From the NCBI GenBank assembly GCA_028753945.1, contig JAPNXP010000001.1:15552501-15616500 (forward strand): a stretch of 64,000 bases of DNA. The letters run 5' to 3'. Both the position numbers and the translations under genes were made by a program. A model generated the notes under the pieces. That model was not told where the DNA came from. It made no database searches and saw nothing but the letters and a program-made list of their open reading frames with translations. The stretch's first letter is position 1, and each line of letters starts with the position of its first letter. The stretch comes from Hexactinellida sp. DTS-2022 (lineage: Eukaryota > Porifera > Hexactinellida). Positions 31,864 through 43,297 of this stretch are shown in pieces.

Positions 31864-34545
31864 TAGGGCTTACAATCCCGGGATCCCGAATCCCGGGATC
31901 CCGGGATCCCGGTCTATTTTCTTCCCGGGATCGAATCCCGGGATTTGTTTCTCAATCCCGCGGTCCGGGATTGAATCCCGGGATTCGTTTCTCAATCCCG
32001 GGATCCCAAATTTTTGGTCTATATAGCTATATAGTATTAATACTTTCTTGATTAGATAATGCCTTGCCCGAAGTTAACAATGGCTAAATCATTAACTAGA
32101 GTTAGCATTTAGTGCTTCGTAATTGTAAGTTAGGTAGAATAACTTCCATGTACGAATCACTACATGGTAACAGTATTTTAGTGCTTACAATAACAATAAC
32201 AATATATCATATTTTGACAAGTAAATTACGTATGCGCAATGTATGCATAATTAACTTTTAATACAGATTTATCAATAATGCAATCGTGCTCTATCATAAA
32301 TAAGGCCCTTTCCAATATGACTCAGTATAATTATTTACGCATATGGCTGAGAACATTAAATTTAAGGAATTTGTCGGGGCTGAGATATGGCAACATTTTC
32401 TATGATCAGAAAGTGGAAAACTAGCACAATGTAAAGTCTGTAAAAAGGTATTGAAATGCGATGGTGGATCTACAAAAGGATTGCATGTACATCTAAAATC
32501 AACCCATCAAATTGAGATAACGCTTAAACGTAGGAATGATCAGATTCCTGAAAATGATTCCCAATCCAAATCTACAAAAGTCACCAAAATTGACCTTTTT
32601 CTAAACGAATCAACTCTTCCAGCAGTTCTTGCAAGGATGACTGCATGTGATGGGCTTCCGTTTAATATTTTCATCACTTCGAAAGACCAAGAAAATCTCT
32701 AATAGCCCTGGGCCATTCTTTACCCAGGTCAGTGACTACTATTCGAGAACAAGTGTTCAAGTATGGCGCGCATGTAGTTGAGAGAATAAAGCATGAATTA
32801 CTCCTTAAGAAAATTAACGGTGAAAAGTTCAGCATTACACTAGACGAATGGACTTCAATGCGAAATAGGAGATACTTGAATATTAATATCCATGGGATTG
32901 GTTATTTTTGGAATTTATGGTTGGTCAGAATAAGTGGATGCTTTTCAGCAGAGAGATGTCATGAGACAATTTCTAATAGACTTAGTGAATATGGCATAAA
33001 TTTTGAGACTGATATTATAGCTGCTACCACGGATGGATGCTCCATGATGGGAAAACTTGGACGATTAATTCCAACACTTCATCAATTATGTTACACCCAT
33101 GGTCTTCAACTCGTGATACATGACCTTTTTTATCAAAAGCATAATAGTTCTACGGAAAGATCTTATAGCAATTCAATTGAAACCGAGGAATATGATGAAG
33201 AACTATTTGAGGAATTAGATGTGGATGGGTTAACTGTAATAGGCGACCTTGATACGGAACAAGAAAATATACTAATGTTAAGATTCGACATTGATGGCGT
33301 GGTCAACAAAGTTCGTAAAATTGTGAAACTATTCAAGCGTTCCCCTCTTAGAAATGAAGTTCTGCAAAAGTATGTACGAGAGAAACATCCGAATGGATTA
33401 CAGTTAATTCTGGACTGTAAGACCCGTTGGAGCTCACTCCTAAATATGCTCGAGAGAATACTTAAAATAAGCGTACCAGTTCAAAAATCTCTACTGGATC
33501 TAAATATTGATATTAAATTAACAGATGAAGAGTTCACACAGGTTTCTTTTGTCGTACAAGCATTACAACCCATCAAGATAGCAGTAGAGGCCTTATGCAG
33601 GCGAGATGCGAATTTTATCTCTGCTGAAGCAACGATATTATTTTTACTTGATGAAATCCAGAATTATCTTCCATCAGGTTCAGAATATATTCATCAAATT
33701 ATTGAAGCAATAAACCAAAGAAGTATTCAAGAGCGTTATATCGAAGCTTCAGTCATTACTGCTTATCTACACAACCCTTTAGCAAAACTTGAAAAAAAAA
33801 GGAGTAGTAAAGGCATTTTGTCTGAGGTTATTATCCAGATTGGATAAAAATGAAGTTGTAGAAAGAAATACGGTAGATGAGATAGATACAATAATTTCTA
33901 ACACGGATCTTGAAGTCAATGACACCGAAACACTGCCTCTACCCATGAAATTACAGTTAGCAATCGAAGCTTCCTTAAAAATCCCTAAAGGGGTTTTACC
34001 ATCTGATGAGTCTCTATCATCTTCGTTGAAGTACGAATTAAATATAGCGGGGCAAACAGGTAGAAGAGGAAATTTGTTAGAAAAGGTATATCAAATGCTG
34101 CTCACAGTACCGCCTACATCTGTGGAATCGGAAAGGGTTTTTTCATCATGTTCCTATCTCTGCAACAAATTTCGAAGCTCTCTCAGTGATAAAAGCTTAA
34201 ATATACTCTGCTTAATTAGACACAATGAAAAATAGTAATAAAATAATTTCATCTCTTTATGATAATTTCATCTCATTCAAACACAATTATTTACATCATT
34301 CATACACTCAGTTATTATTAAACGTTGTGTTACTTAGAAAATTAAATTATATAATACCAACTTTTTTCGAAGAATTACCTGAATTGTATATGCTTCTTCT
34401 AATCCCGGGATCCCGGGATCCCGGGATTTAAAAAAAGTCAATCCCGCAATCCCGGGATTAGAAAAAATTGACAATCCCGGAATCCCGGAATCCCGGAATC
34501 CCGAAATCCCGGGATTGCAAAATATGCCCGGGATTGTAAGCCCTA
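31864..34545 (+). mobile_element. 2.68 kb hAT transposon (BED/hATC type) with 8 bp duplication
   Basis: The terminal inverted repeats are TAGGGCTTACAATCCCGGGA on both strands. The flanking TTTGTGGT is duplicated at 31856-31863 and 34546-34553. Both ends carry many ATCCCGGGATCCCGG repeats. The element interrupts the DUF4371 transposase remnant. An uninterrupted paralogous target (accacaaa on the plus strand at 58675-58682) confirms the insertion. Confidence 0.96.
32343..34235 (+). pseudogene. hAT transposase with BED zinc finger and hATC domain, disabled
   Basis: Starts at ATG 32343, with TGA 32403-32405 interrupting the BED finger region. CKVC and HVHLKSTH supply the zinc ligands after it. 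The core continues at 32732-33847 (SITLDEWTSMRNRRYLN, IIAATTDGCSMM) in another frame. A further slip in the poly-A run near 33795 leads to the dimerization domain (VPPTSVESERVFSSC, RSSLSDKSL) ending at 34235. It is a cut-and-paste transposase by family. At least three lesions make this copy non-autonomous. Confidence 0.92.
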
Positions 34546-34553
34546 TTTGTGGT

Positions 34554-35194
34554 TAAGCTGTCTCTGCTAAAAGTCTAACAGACACAAGGTGGTTTGTAGA
34601 TTCTTAGCTTTGGATACAATTTATCGCAAAATGAAAGCCATTTTAATTTCTTTACAGAAAGTATCCACAACAAATTCCAGTTATGCAGAAGTGGCCGCAG
34701 GGCTCTACCATAAAATTATATCTAGTAAATTCATCATTTCCCTCGTATTTTTACATGAAGTTCTTGGAAAAATTCAAACTCTCAATTTATGTATGCAGGA
34801 AAAGAACATAAAATGGATTGCTATTGTTTCCGAGATACATGCAATAAAACAGAAATGATAAATATTTCAGAAATCATTGGAAAAGCAAGCATCAAATGCT
34901 CAGAGGTTGGGATTACTATAAATTATGAAGATCCTTTACAATCATTAAGAAGTAGTAATAATGATCCTAAGTTATTTTGTCAGGAGCTAAAAGAAAAGTC
35001 ATCAACAATATTATTAAAGAATTTGATATCATACAACTATTATCTTCATTAGATTCCTTAGATGCATCTAAGCAAGCCTATTTAGATTTCGATACAATAA
35101 CATATATCGCCGAACATTTCAAGAATTGTATCACTTTTGATTTTATGCTTCTCAAAAACGAGAGCGAAAGAGTCAAAATTGTGCTAAAAGACGG
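34554..35194 (+). pseudogene. DUF4371/hAT-like transposase, middle remnant
   Basis: It resumes directly after the 8 bp duplication of the nested hAT element. RFLALDTIYRKMKAIL and EVLGKIQTLNLCMQ motifs fit the region after the catalytic core. A frame change occurs near 34855-34990. The remnant stops exactly at the 9 bp duplication of the OTU element (35195-35203). Its continuation is at 42901. Confidence 0.78.
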
Positions 35195-35203
35195 CTATCC
35201 ATT

Positions 35204-36340
35204 ACGAGTGTGAAGTTGGCGCAGTATTCAACTGAGCACAGATGAAATCCAAATTTAAGGCCCTTCCCACATTTGGATTTGGCCAAAAATTACACACCGT
35301 AAAGGGGAGATAGGGACGTTTTTGATTCTGAATAAAAATGTAAAAAAAAATACATTTTTGTATTTATTTTTTTACATAATGAGTGAGCATTTTAAAAAAT
35401 AATTTTTTGACAACAATTTTTCGAAATTGAATTTAAAACTTTGCACACATGTTTGTGACTATGGGACGTTTCTTATGTCAAAAATTTAGATAAAAATATG
35501 AATTTTCCTATGAGATATAGCTTGACAAAGTTGAACATGTATTTACTTCAGATTATATATTTCTAAAAGCGCAGTATTCAACTGACTCTGAGCAGAGATC
35601 AAATCAAATTTTGAGGCCCTTCCCACAATTGGATTTGGCCAAAAATTACAAACCTTAAAGGGGAGATAGGGACGTTTATGATTATGGAAAAAAAACTTTA
35701 ATTTTTATATTTATTTTTACAATATGTGTGAGCACAAAAAAATCTTTTTGACAACTATTTTTCGAATTTGAATTTAAAACTTTGGAAAGTTTGTATACAT
35801 GTTTGTGACTATGGGACGTTTCTTATGTCAAAAATTTGGATAAAAATATGAATTTTCCTAAGAAATACAATTGAAATAATTTAGCATTTATTCACTAATC
35901 ACATCAGTACCCTTTTAATACATTTTCAACTGAGCATACTTCAAGTTATAATTTTAGACACTTCCCATTGTTGGATCTGGACAAATTATTTATTATGAAT
36001 AGAGGAGGTATGGACGTTTATGTATATCTGAAAAAAATTCAAATGCTACAATTCTTTTGCATTTTTTTTCGAGCACGACAAAAATAATTTTAAACAAAAA
36101 CTTTTTCGAAATTGAATTTTAAACTTTGCATACATGTTTCTAAATATTGGACGTTTGTTATGTCAAAATCTTGTTGAAAAATATTAATTTTTTGTCTGAA
36201 TTACAACTTATCAAAAGTTGAATATGTTTTTAGTTCAGATACGTACTATCTGTTTATTGTGATTGAGTGAACAAGCCTACTTAAAGCTACTATATCTTCA
36301 TCTATTTGGCGATAATTTGGTAATGATTTAATCTATATTA
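35204..36340. repeat. Left terminal region: three tandem TIR-like units
   Basis: Units start near 35215, 35571 and 35925 with GCAGTATTCAACTGA or a diverged form. Each contains CCTTCCCAC..TTGGAT..GGCC and GGGGAGATAGGGACGTTT followed by CTATGGGACGTTTCTTATGT. The third unit's end (GTGATTGAGTGAACAAGCCT) matches the inner end of the right TIR, so the middle units look like later amplification. Confidence 0.85.
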
Positions 36341-36914
36341 GCGTTCGCGTTAGTGAGATGTGAGAGAGTACCTCCGAGTAGCGACTGAGTCCGTAGGGCT
36401 CGTAACACTTATTAGTCTCAAAACCAATCATTCTGATAATTAGATGAATTAACTAAATTAACTCGTTAACTATAATAGGACAATATATTATCCCTCCGGG
36501 TCGCTTCTTTTGCTACTGCTTCTAATTCTTTACTAATGATTTCATCAATAATTGTGATATCACATGAACAATCCTTTGGTGTATTATGTGAATGATTTAC
36601 ACTCAAGATATGTCTTCCCGTGTTTGATTCAATACTATTGTTAGAATACAACCTCAAGATTGATTGTTTATTTGTAACAGCCACAACCAATTGCAACCAG
36701 ATGGTGCATAGTCTAAACAAATATCACCCACCATTCCCTCTGCAAATTCATTTCTATAAATACCTTACCAAGATTTATTAATCTTATCATAAATCTTATT
36801 CTGCTACATAAAACTAACAAATATTTTATTCAAATTATATACTAAACGATACAAAGAGTCAATGGACAAAGGTGATCAAGGTAACTACCGATTTCATTTT
36901 AATCAGTAATTATT

Positions 36915-38661
36915 ATGAAGAATTCAATTTATATCAATTTTATGTATTCAACAGCCTTACCCACCGATTTAGCCATCTTTCTCGCCTTTTGTAAAGCCAG
37001 AGACCTGAGCCCTGAAGATCTAACTACAAGCTGTAGTATTTCTCATTCTGTTTGGGGCGATTTATCAAAACAAATTTTCGGAAGGAATAGAGCCGATTTA
37101 AGGAAAAAGTTATACCAGAAATGGAAGAATAATTCCAAAAACATCTTTAACAAAGTGAAAGATTATGGTCTCAACACATCTGGTAACAGCTTCCAGGTAT
37201 GTATTAGCTTAGAGTTACTTTCCAATGAGAAGATAACTTCCTTATTAACTTCAACTATACTGAGAGATATTTGTGCTAGATTGCAGGGAGTTAACTTAAC
37301 TTCCAATTTACCACCCAGTCATTTTGACTTGGCAAAAATTGAATCAGAATTATTAGGATGCGATAATAGTCTAATCATCTGCTCTTCTGTTGCCTCTGAT
37401 TTAGAAATATATGATAGATTCAAAAACAAATACAAAGATGTTCCCCTTGATTCTGAGAATAACTTGGGACAGCCATTATTTCACTCCTTTATAAACTATG
37501 AATCCATATTATGGCTAGACGGCTACAACTATTATGACTATAAAGGTCCGAAAATAATTCCTGGGTTTATCCAATTTTCTGAACTTATTCAATTTAATGC
37601 ATGCAAAGGATTTGAAGATTCGTTGATAAATAAGTTTACTGATAATCTCATTGAACAATGTACGTTAATAATCCTATGGTTAGCATCCACAACAGAGGTA
37701 TTTAATGGCCAGAATTATAGGTTAGTAAGTAACTTATTCAATAAAAATTATATACTATTCAGTAGTGAAATGCTAACAAATTTTGTTCATTGGGTAGAGA
37801 AGTTAAAAACTGATTTTGAAAAAAATGGTATGGAGGTTTTGCAATCTATTTACGCATATGGTAATAGTGGACTAGAAAAAAAGACGCAAATTTTGCCTTT
37901 AGAGAATATAGATAAAGCAGGTGAAAATGAAAAAATTGATAATGGTCATATTGAATTTCCAATATCTAAAGGAAACGAAAACAGCACTTATGAGGCGATT
38001 AGTCTTCAAACAGTTGGCGAGTTTTACCTAGATAAGGAAGATTGGAATGTTATAAGTTATTTAGATATTGATAATATAAATCGTATGAATGAAGGTTGGA
38101 CTAATGTAATAGCTGAAAAATATTCTGAAATCAATTCGATATGTGTACTCAGGTTCAAACATTTTTGGTTTAAAAAAACTGATAGTAGGAAATTGAAATC
38201 TCCTTTTTTTCATGCTTGGGCTGTGTGTAAATTTTCTAAATGCATTTCAGTTACCTTTTCAATTGAAAATGATTTTGTCTCATTTGGTGGAGATATAATA
38301 ACCGTGCAGTTTAAATCCGACGGTCAACTTTCATTAGAACACAAAGATGACAAAACTATTCATGCGCGCCACATTACTTCTGGACGAAGAGAAAAAATGG
38401 TGCAAATTTGATGCTAAGCTCAGTGGGTATGATAACAATGTAGAGGCATTCAAGAGAGGGAATTTCACTAATCTAATCTCGCAACAAACTTTAAGACGAA
38501 TTAAATCAGACGCTAAATCTATAGAAAGATTTTCAAATGATGATTTAGTAGATATTTTTGAAATTCAAAGGCATTTCCGCTCTGTATTACCAGATGATCC
38601 AATACCTGGTTATGTTCAATATATCGTACAAGAGCCATTTATATGCAAAAAGACATATTGA
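36915..38661 (+). pseudogene. N-terminal half of the OTU element's transposase-like protein, frameshifted
   Basis: 498-codon ORF (36915-38411) followed by a 104-codon ORF in another frame (38347-38661). The switch is at the GAGAAAAAATGG run near 38390. No catalytic motif is recognised in the first 450 residues. The end (IPGYVQYIVQEPFICK) is the kind of sequence that precedes the first catalytic aspartate in this class of element proteins. Function is inferred from context. Confidence 0.75.
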
Positions 38662-40673
38662 AATATTCAAATTATTCAAACATGACAACATCGTTCTTAA
38701 TATAGATGCAACTGGTTAATGGTTCCATTATCAAAAGACCACCAACGTGTAGGAAACCTATTTATTATTATGCTCTTACATTGCAACACCCTGTATACTG
38801 TACTAGCCCTGTGCCTGTTGCAGAAATGATCAGTAGTGATCATGGAACTGCCGAGATCACCCATTTTTTGAATAAGTGGGTATTAACTTGTAAGGTAGTT
38901 CTACATAAGGATTTGCGTATTGCCCAAATTGAAATGGACTATAGTTGGGCCATAATGCATAGCACATGTTTAGCATTTAATAAACTGAGTATAGCATTAT
39001 ATTTAACTCAATGTTGGGAAATTATAAACAATAAAATTAGTACTATGTCAACTATAACAACTGTTTTACATCTCTGTTCGGCACATATTATGCATCGAAT
39101 TAGCTATCAATTAGATAAGAATTATAAAATAGACAAAAAGGTAAAACGCTTAGTACTGCATGCATTCGGTACTATGGTAAAAAGTAGCAATTTTGAAGAA
39201 ATAATTCTCGTTTTCGAATCTTTGTGTACTTTGCTCACTACTGAATTAATGTCACCTCAAGTTACTAAGAGTTTAATAGATTTAGAAGGATTAGTTAAGG
39301 GAGATGTCGAAATGAATAGTCCCGAAAGTTATTTTCTAGATGGTTATCACGAAAATATTGAAAGTGATACTGATAGAAAAATGTCTCCTTTTGGAAGATA
39401 CTTTGAAGAATTGTACCATAAGACCACTACTAAAATTTCAACACAAAAACTATTGGCCAATAATAAAAATTTATGTTATTACCCCAAAATTCTGGAATAT
39501 CTGCTAACTTATTATTTGCCATTGCTTCCTCTATGGAGTGGAATCATCCTAAGTAGAGTAAAAGTAAACGGAATTTCAACTGATAGTAATGCAGAAGTCG
39601 AAAATTGGTTTAAAATAGTCAAATACTCCATATTTAAATCACAAATTAATATCAGAGTCGGTGATTTTGTACGTCACATTTTTGCACATATTGAGGATAG
39701 ATTGGCTTCTTTTAAATTCGCATTTCAACCATTGGGTCAAAGAGTATTTAAACGTAAAAAAAGAACTCTGGAGGCTAGTAACGAGCAAAATTGTAAAGAG
39801 ATATGGGTAAGAAGGAAAAAATATAAAAATAGCTACATTAATCCAAACACAAGTCAAATAGATAGGGTTTTTTCGAAATTAAAGGGATCTAATTTTCAAA
39901 ATTCCAAAACCTCAATTAATGTCACTATCCCAAAAAATCCAACTGCTAAATGTTCCTTAATAACCAAATCAGAAAAGGTTTCAAAAACACAAATACCAAT
40001 ACAAGCTGGGGATTTTGAAATCATAACTGACCCGGATATAGTAGCACTGGGTACAGTTTACGTTCTTTTGCCTCCTTTTAAGCCATTTTCACACTTAGGT
40101 CAGGTTAATTGTTGCAAACTTTTAGGCTTACCTTTAGTAAATGTAGTATGTTGTCAAATAAAGTGTGATAACAATAGTTCGAAGGACATAAACATAAATG
40201 AACTACTTCCCTCAGTAACATTTAAAATTCCCGGTGATGGAAATTGTTTATTTTCAACTCTTTCATATATAACTACTGGTAGCATAGACTATAATCACAA
40301 AATACGTATTATTATTATAAATTATATTATAGGAGAGTTGAGCCAAATATGTTAGAAGTTCATTCAAAATAAATTCCCACTTACATTTCGCAGCGGAAAA
40401 GATTATATAACTAAATCGAAAATGCATTTAGACAGAACATGGGGTGGGGACATTGAATTATTTTCAGTAGCTTTATTATTAAAAACAGATATTTGGGTGA
40501 ATTCTACAGAAATGGGAAATAAGTGGATGGTTTATTCGGGTAAGGGTGCAAATTTGAGTGATATAATGAGTACCCCTCAAGCTAATGAAGCAGGATCGTG
40601 CTATATTAAGCATACCGGGGACTATTACGAACCGATATTGGAATTACATCATCATATTACATCTGATAATTAA
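38662..40673 (+). pseudogene. Transposase core plus OTU cysteine-protease domain, interrupted by an in-frame TAG
   Basis: VLNIDATG near 38690-38717 is a likely first catalytic Asp (DDE/D-type). A few extra bases after it shift the frame into the ORF 38706-40355. CSAHIMHRISY and NAEVENWFKIVK motifs follow. The OTU domain begins at PGDGNCLF (near 40230), with D-G-N-C the protease active-site loop. It is cut by TAG 40353-40355 and continues in the same frame to 40673 (WGGDIELFSVALLL, YYEPILELH with the catalytic-type His region). OTU enzymes cleave ubiquitin; in transposons their role is unknown. At least three lesions. Confidence 0.85.
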
Positions 40674-40979
40674 TTTATCAAGTTAATAGTATAAAAATAA
40701 AAATACACAAAAAATTAAAAAAATAGAAATGTATCTATAAAAAGTATATAAAAGAAAAAAATTACAAAAAATATATTTAAGTTTTATCAATTATACATGA
40801 TATTTATTATATTTGTTAGCAACGTATTATGCACTAATATACTCTATACAAAGGCACTGATTTTTTGGCATGACGTTAGATAAGAATCAATTAAATTAGC
40901 TAATTCAAATCAACTATTCTCTCTCAGTATTAAAGTTAAGCTAAGGAAGTTTATTTAATCGGAATGTAATACTGATCTA

Positions 40980-41264
40980 ATGCTACCTGAAGGATTTCAG
41001 CCGGCCTCCATCTTATCAAAAACCCTTTCCATCAATCAACAATTCTCCTTAATCCTTAATATAATAGTTCTCTTTCTGTTAAACACCTGCACATGTTGTA
41101 GTTCATCTATTACAAAAGATGGATTATTCTTCAAACTATTCATCTCATCAAAAACCCTTTCCATAAATCACCAATCTTTCTCAATCCTGAATATACAAGT
41201 AATAGTTCTCTTCATATTAAATACCAGTAAAGCTTCAAACGCAAAAATATATCTTTATAACTAA
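40980..41264. repeat. Diverged direct duplication of about 85 bp
   Basis: ATCAAAAACCCTTTCCAT...AATAGTTCTCTT occurs at about 41017-41090 and again at 41146-41226. A 94-codon ORF spans it, but the internal repeat and biased composition argue against a gene. Confidence 0.6.
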
Positions 41265-41474
41265 TTGCATTAATAATATTGAATAATGCACCACCTTAAA
41301 ACCGTTAATCTTCAGAATGGAATATTTTGGAAACAACACACACCCACGCATTATCATTATCATCTATAGGCCGCATTAAAGATAGCCATCCTATGATTAT
41401 CTACTAAAACAATGAGACTTGGTATAGATTGATAAATTTCCTCCAAACAAGACACTAGACACTCAAATCTACAC

Positions 41475-42143
41475 TAGACCTCTTCGCGGGTCGTATGCGG
41501 GTCCCGCCCCGCAAAACACAGTGCTATAACCAGGCATGGGGCCAAGCCCCGAAGGGCTTAAGCCCTTTGGACTTAAGCCCTTTATAGATGAGCTTCAAGC
41601 CCTTTTCAAGCCCTTTTTCAAGGAACTTGTTGAATAAAATACGGTATGGATTTTAAAAATAATCGGAGTAAAAGACTTAAGTCCGGGCTTAAGCCCTTTA
41701 TTAAGGGCTTGAGCTTGGACTTAAGCCCTTTTTCTCAAAGGGCTTAGAAAAAGGGCTTGGGCTTAAGCCCTTCTGTTAAGGGATGGGCTCGGACTTAAGC
41801 CCTTTTGTTAGGGCTTGACCCCATGTCTGGCTATAACCAAAGCAACCCGCATCCAACCCACAATAACCAACCCGCAACCCGCGTGTCAACATAATATTCG
41901 CAGGTATTACGTTGAGTATTCGAAATCTAGATGGTGCTCAATTAAAATAGCAATATACTTGATTCAGTGACTCCAAATTACTCTCAAGTAATTCTCTTGC
42001 AACTAACCAACACAAACCCGCAAAAAAATCCGTGACCCGCACCCGCCCAGTCCCCCAAATACTCAGATCATTTGACCTGCAAGAACCCACGGATTGGCGG
42101 GACAGCTACCCACATTTATTAACCCGCCCCGCGTAGAGGTCTA
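41475..42143. mobile_element. MITE with TAGACCTCT ends, nested in the OTU element
   Basis: The ends read TAGACCTCTTCGCGGG and CCCGCGTAGAGGTCTA-like, with CGGGTTG/CAACCCGC repeats along the body. The flanking 8 bases (ATCTACAC versus ATATACGG) agree in only 5 of 8 positions, so the duplication is unproven. It contains the younger MITE at 41531-41829. Confidence 0.7.
41531..41829. mobile_element. 299 bp hAT-type MITE full of AAGCCCTTT repeats
   Basis: Inverted ends CAGGCATGGGGCCAAGCCC and complement of GGGCTTGACCCCATGTCTG. The 8 bp duplications GCTATAAC lie at 41523-41530 and 41830-41837. The body is a set of GGGCTTAAGCCCTTT palindromes. No ORF. Confidence 0.93.
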
Positions 42144-42399
42144 ATATACGGCAACCAAATTCGAGATATACATCTTCAAACGTAAGCAAGAGAATCAAAA
42201 ACTCTCTCTCTCTCTCTCTCCACTTCTGTCATCAAATACACTTATCTTACATATCAAAGTTAATTATATGTTTATTCTGTATTAGGTATTGTCTGTGAGG
42301 TATTGTGTATTAAAAATATCAGTTGTCTTTGTATGAAATAGCAGTAAATAATAATTTAGAGTTTTGAATGCAGTATACATGTTGACCAGAAACTACGAA

Positions 42400-42891
42400 A
42401 ACTAGCCTGTATATAAATGATAATGGTGAAGACAAATCGGGAAGGGAAACTTATAATAAACCATTATCGAATTATCACCAACTAGATGAATATGTAGCCA
42501 CTTATGCTTGTTCACTCGATCATAATAGAAATATATAATCAGAAGTAAATACATGTTCAACTTTTTGTCAAGCTAGATCTCATAGGAAAATTCATATTTT
42601 TATCCAAATTTTTGACATAAGAAACGTCCCATAGTCACAAACATGTGTGCAAAGTTTTAAATTCAATTTCGAAAAATTGTTGTCAAAAAATTATTTTTAA
42701 AAATGCTCACTCATTATGTAAAAAAATAAATACAAAAATGTATTTTTTTTTACATTTTTATTCAGAATCAAAAACGTCCCTATCTCCCCTTTACGGTGTG
42801 TAATTTTTGGCCAAATCTAAATGTGGGAAGGGCCTTAAATTTTGATTTCATCTGTGCTCAGTTGAATACTGCGCGCCAACTTCACACTCGT
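42400..42891. repeat. Right terminal inverted repeat of the OTU element
   Basis: Complement of the left end, reading from 42891 inwards ACGAGTGTGAAGTTGGCGC, then the GGGGAGATAGGGACG and TGGGACGTTTCTTATGTC blocks, then the ATCGAGTGAACAAGC block. The match to 35204-35560 is very high. Confidence 0.9.
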
Positions 42892-42900
42892 CTATCCATT

Positions 42901-43142
42901 AGACTTAGACTTTTACCCTCAATTAAAGAAGTTAATTATGATCTCCAAAACCATCCCTGTCAGCACTTGCAACAGTCGAGAGAAGCTTTAGTGCTATGAA
43001 TAGAATATTAAGTTGGGCTAGATCTAGTCTTGATAGCACTAGAGCAAGTAATTTGATGACAATTTCCTTGAATAGAGATATTGTGAAAGCAATCAATTTA
43101 GATAATGTGTGGAAAGGTGGAGGAGTCAGAAGAAGCGCGTGA
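42901..43142 (+). pseudogene. DUF4371/hAT-like transposase, C-terminal dimerization remnant
   Basis: Just right of the OTU element's second target duplication. After a one-base slip near 42969 it reads as a C-terminal hAT dimerization domain (TVERSFSAMNRI, RASNLMTISLNRDI) and ends at TGA 43140-43142. It is the missing 3' end of the transposase whose 5' parts lie at 30748-35194, and the 7.7 kb insertion explains the gap. Confidence 0.85.
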
Positions 43143-43252
43143 TTCCAAGCTAGCTAATACGCCTTCATCCTTGTAGAATTTCCAAAAAATTATATTATTT
43201 CTTGTTTACTAATCTCTGTTGTTTACTAATTAATTTCAGTTATTATAATGTT

Positions 43253-43297
43253 GAAAAACTGGGGGGGGGGGGCAATTGCCCCCCCCCCCCCCCAAGG
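43253..43297. repeat. Poly-G/poly-C palindrome around CAATTG
   Basis: A G tract of about a dozen bases, then CAATTG, then a C tract of about fifteen. It can form a hairpin or a quadruplex, and the exact tract lengths may be assembly-sensitive. Confidence 0.7.

Larger units (their letters stand above)
35204..42891 (+). mobile_element. 7.7 kb TIR transposon encoding an OTU-domain protein, 9 bp duplication (MULE-like)
   Basis: The ends are ACGAGTGTGAAGTTGGCGC and its complement. The 9 bp CTATCCATT is duplicated exactly at 35195-35203 and 42892-42900. The inverted ends extend for at least 345 bp. The left end holds three tandem, progressively diverged copies of the roughly 340 bp terminal repeat (35204-36340) against one at the right (about 42400-42891). 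A 9 bp duplication with long TIRs is typical of Mutator-like elements. The coding region is on the plus strand at 36915-40673. Assignment to MULE is inferred from structure, not from a recognised transposase family. Confidence 0.93.
30346..43142 (+). mobile_element. Decayed DUF4371/hAT-like DNA transposon split by two younger insertions
   Basis: Three coding remnants on the plus strand (30748-31730, about 34554-35194, 42901-43142) read in order as one transposase of the zinc-finger-MYM/DUF4371 hAT-like group. They are separated by the hAT element 31864-34545 and the OTU element 35204-42891, each flanked by its own target duplication. The outer ends of the host element were not found. The left limit given is only where non-coding sequence next to the LINE begins. 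Confidence 0.75.

Noticed and set aside
40980-41264. 94-codon ORF as a secreted or membrane peptide
   Set aside because: The ORF spans a decayed direct duplication inside a transposon, and the apparent hydrophobic repeat is explained by it.
42180-42230. CT-rich tract as a polypyrimidine splice signal
   Set aside because: It is a simple CT repeat inside the OTU transposon with no adjacent exon.
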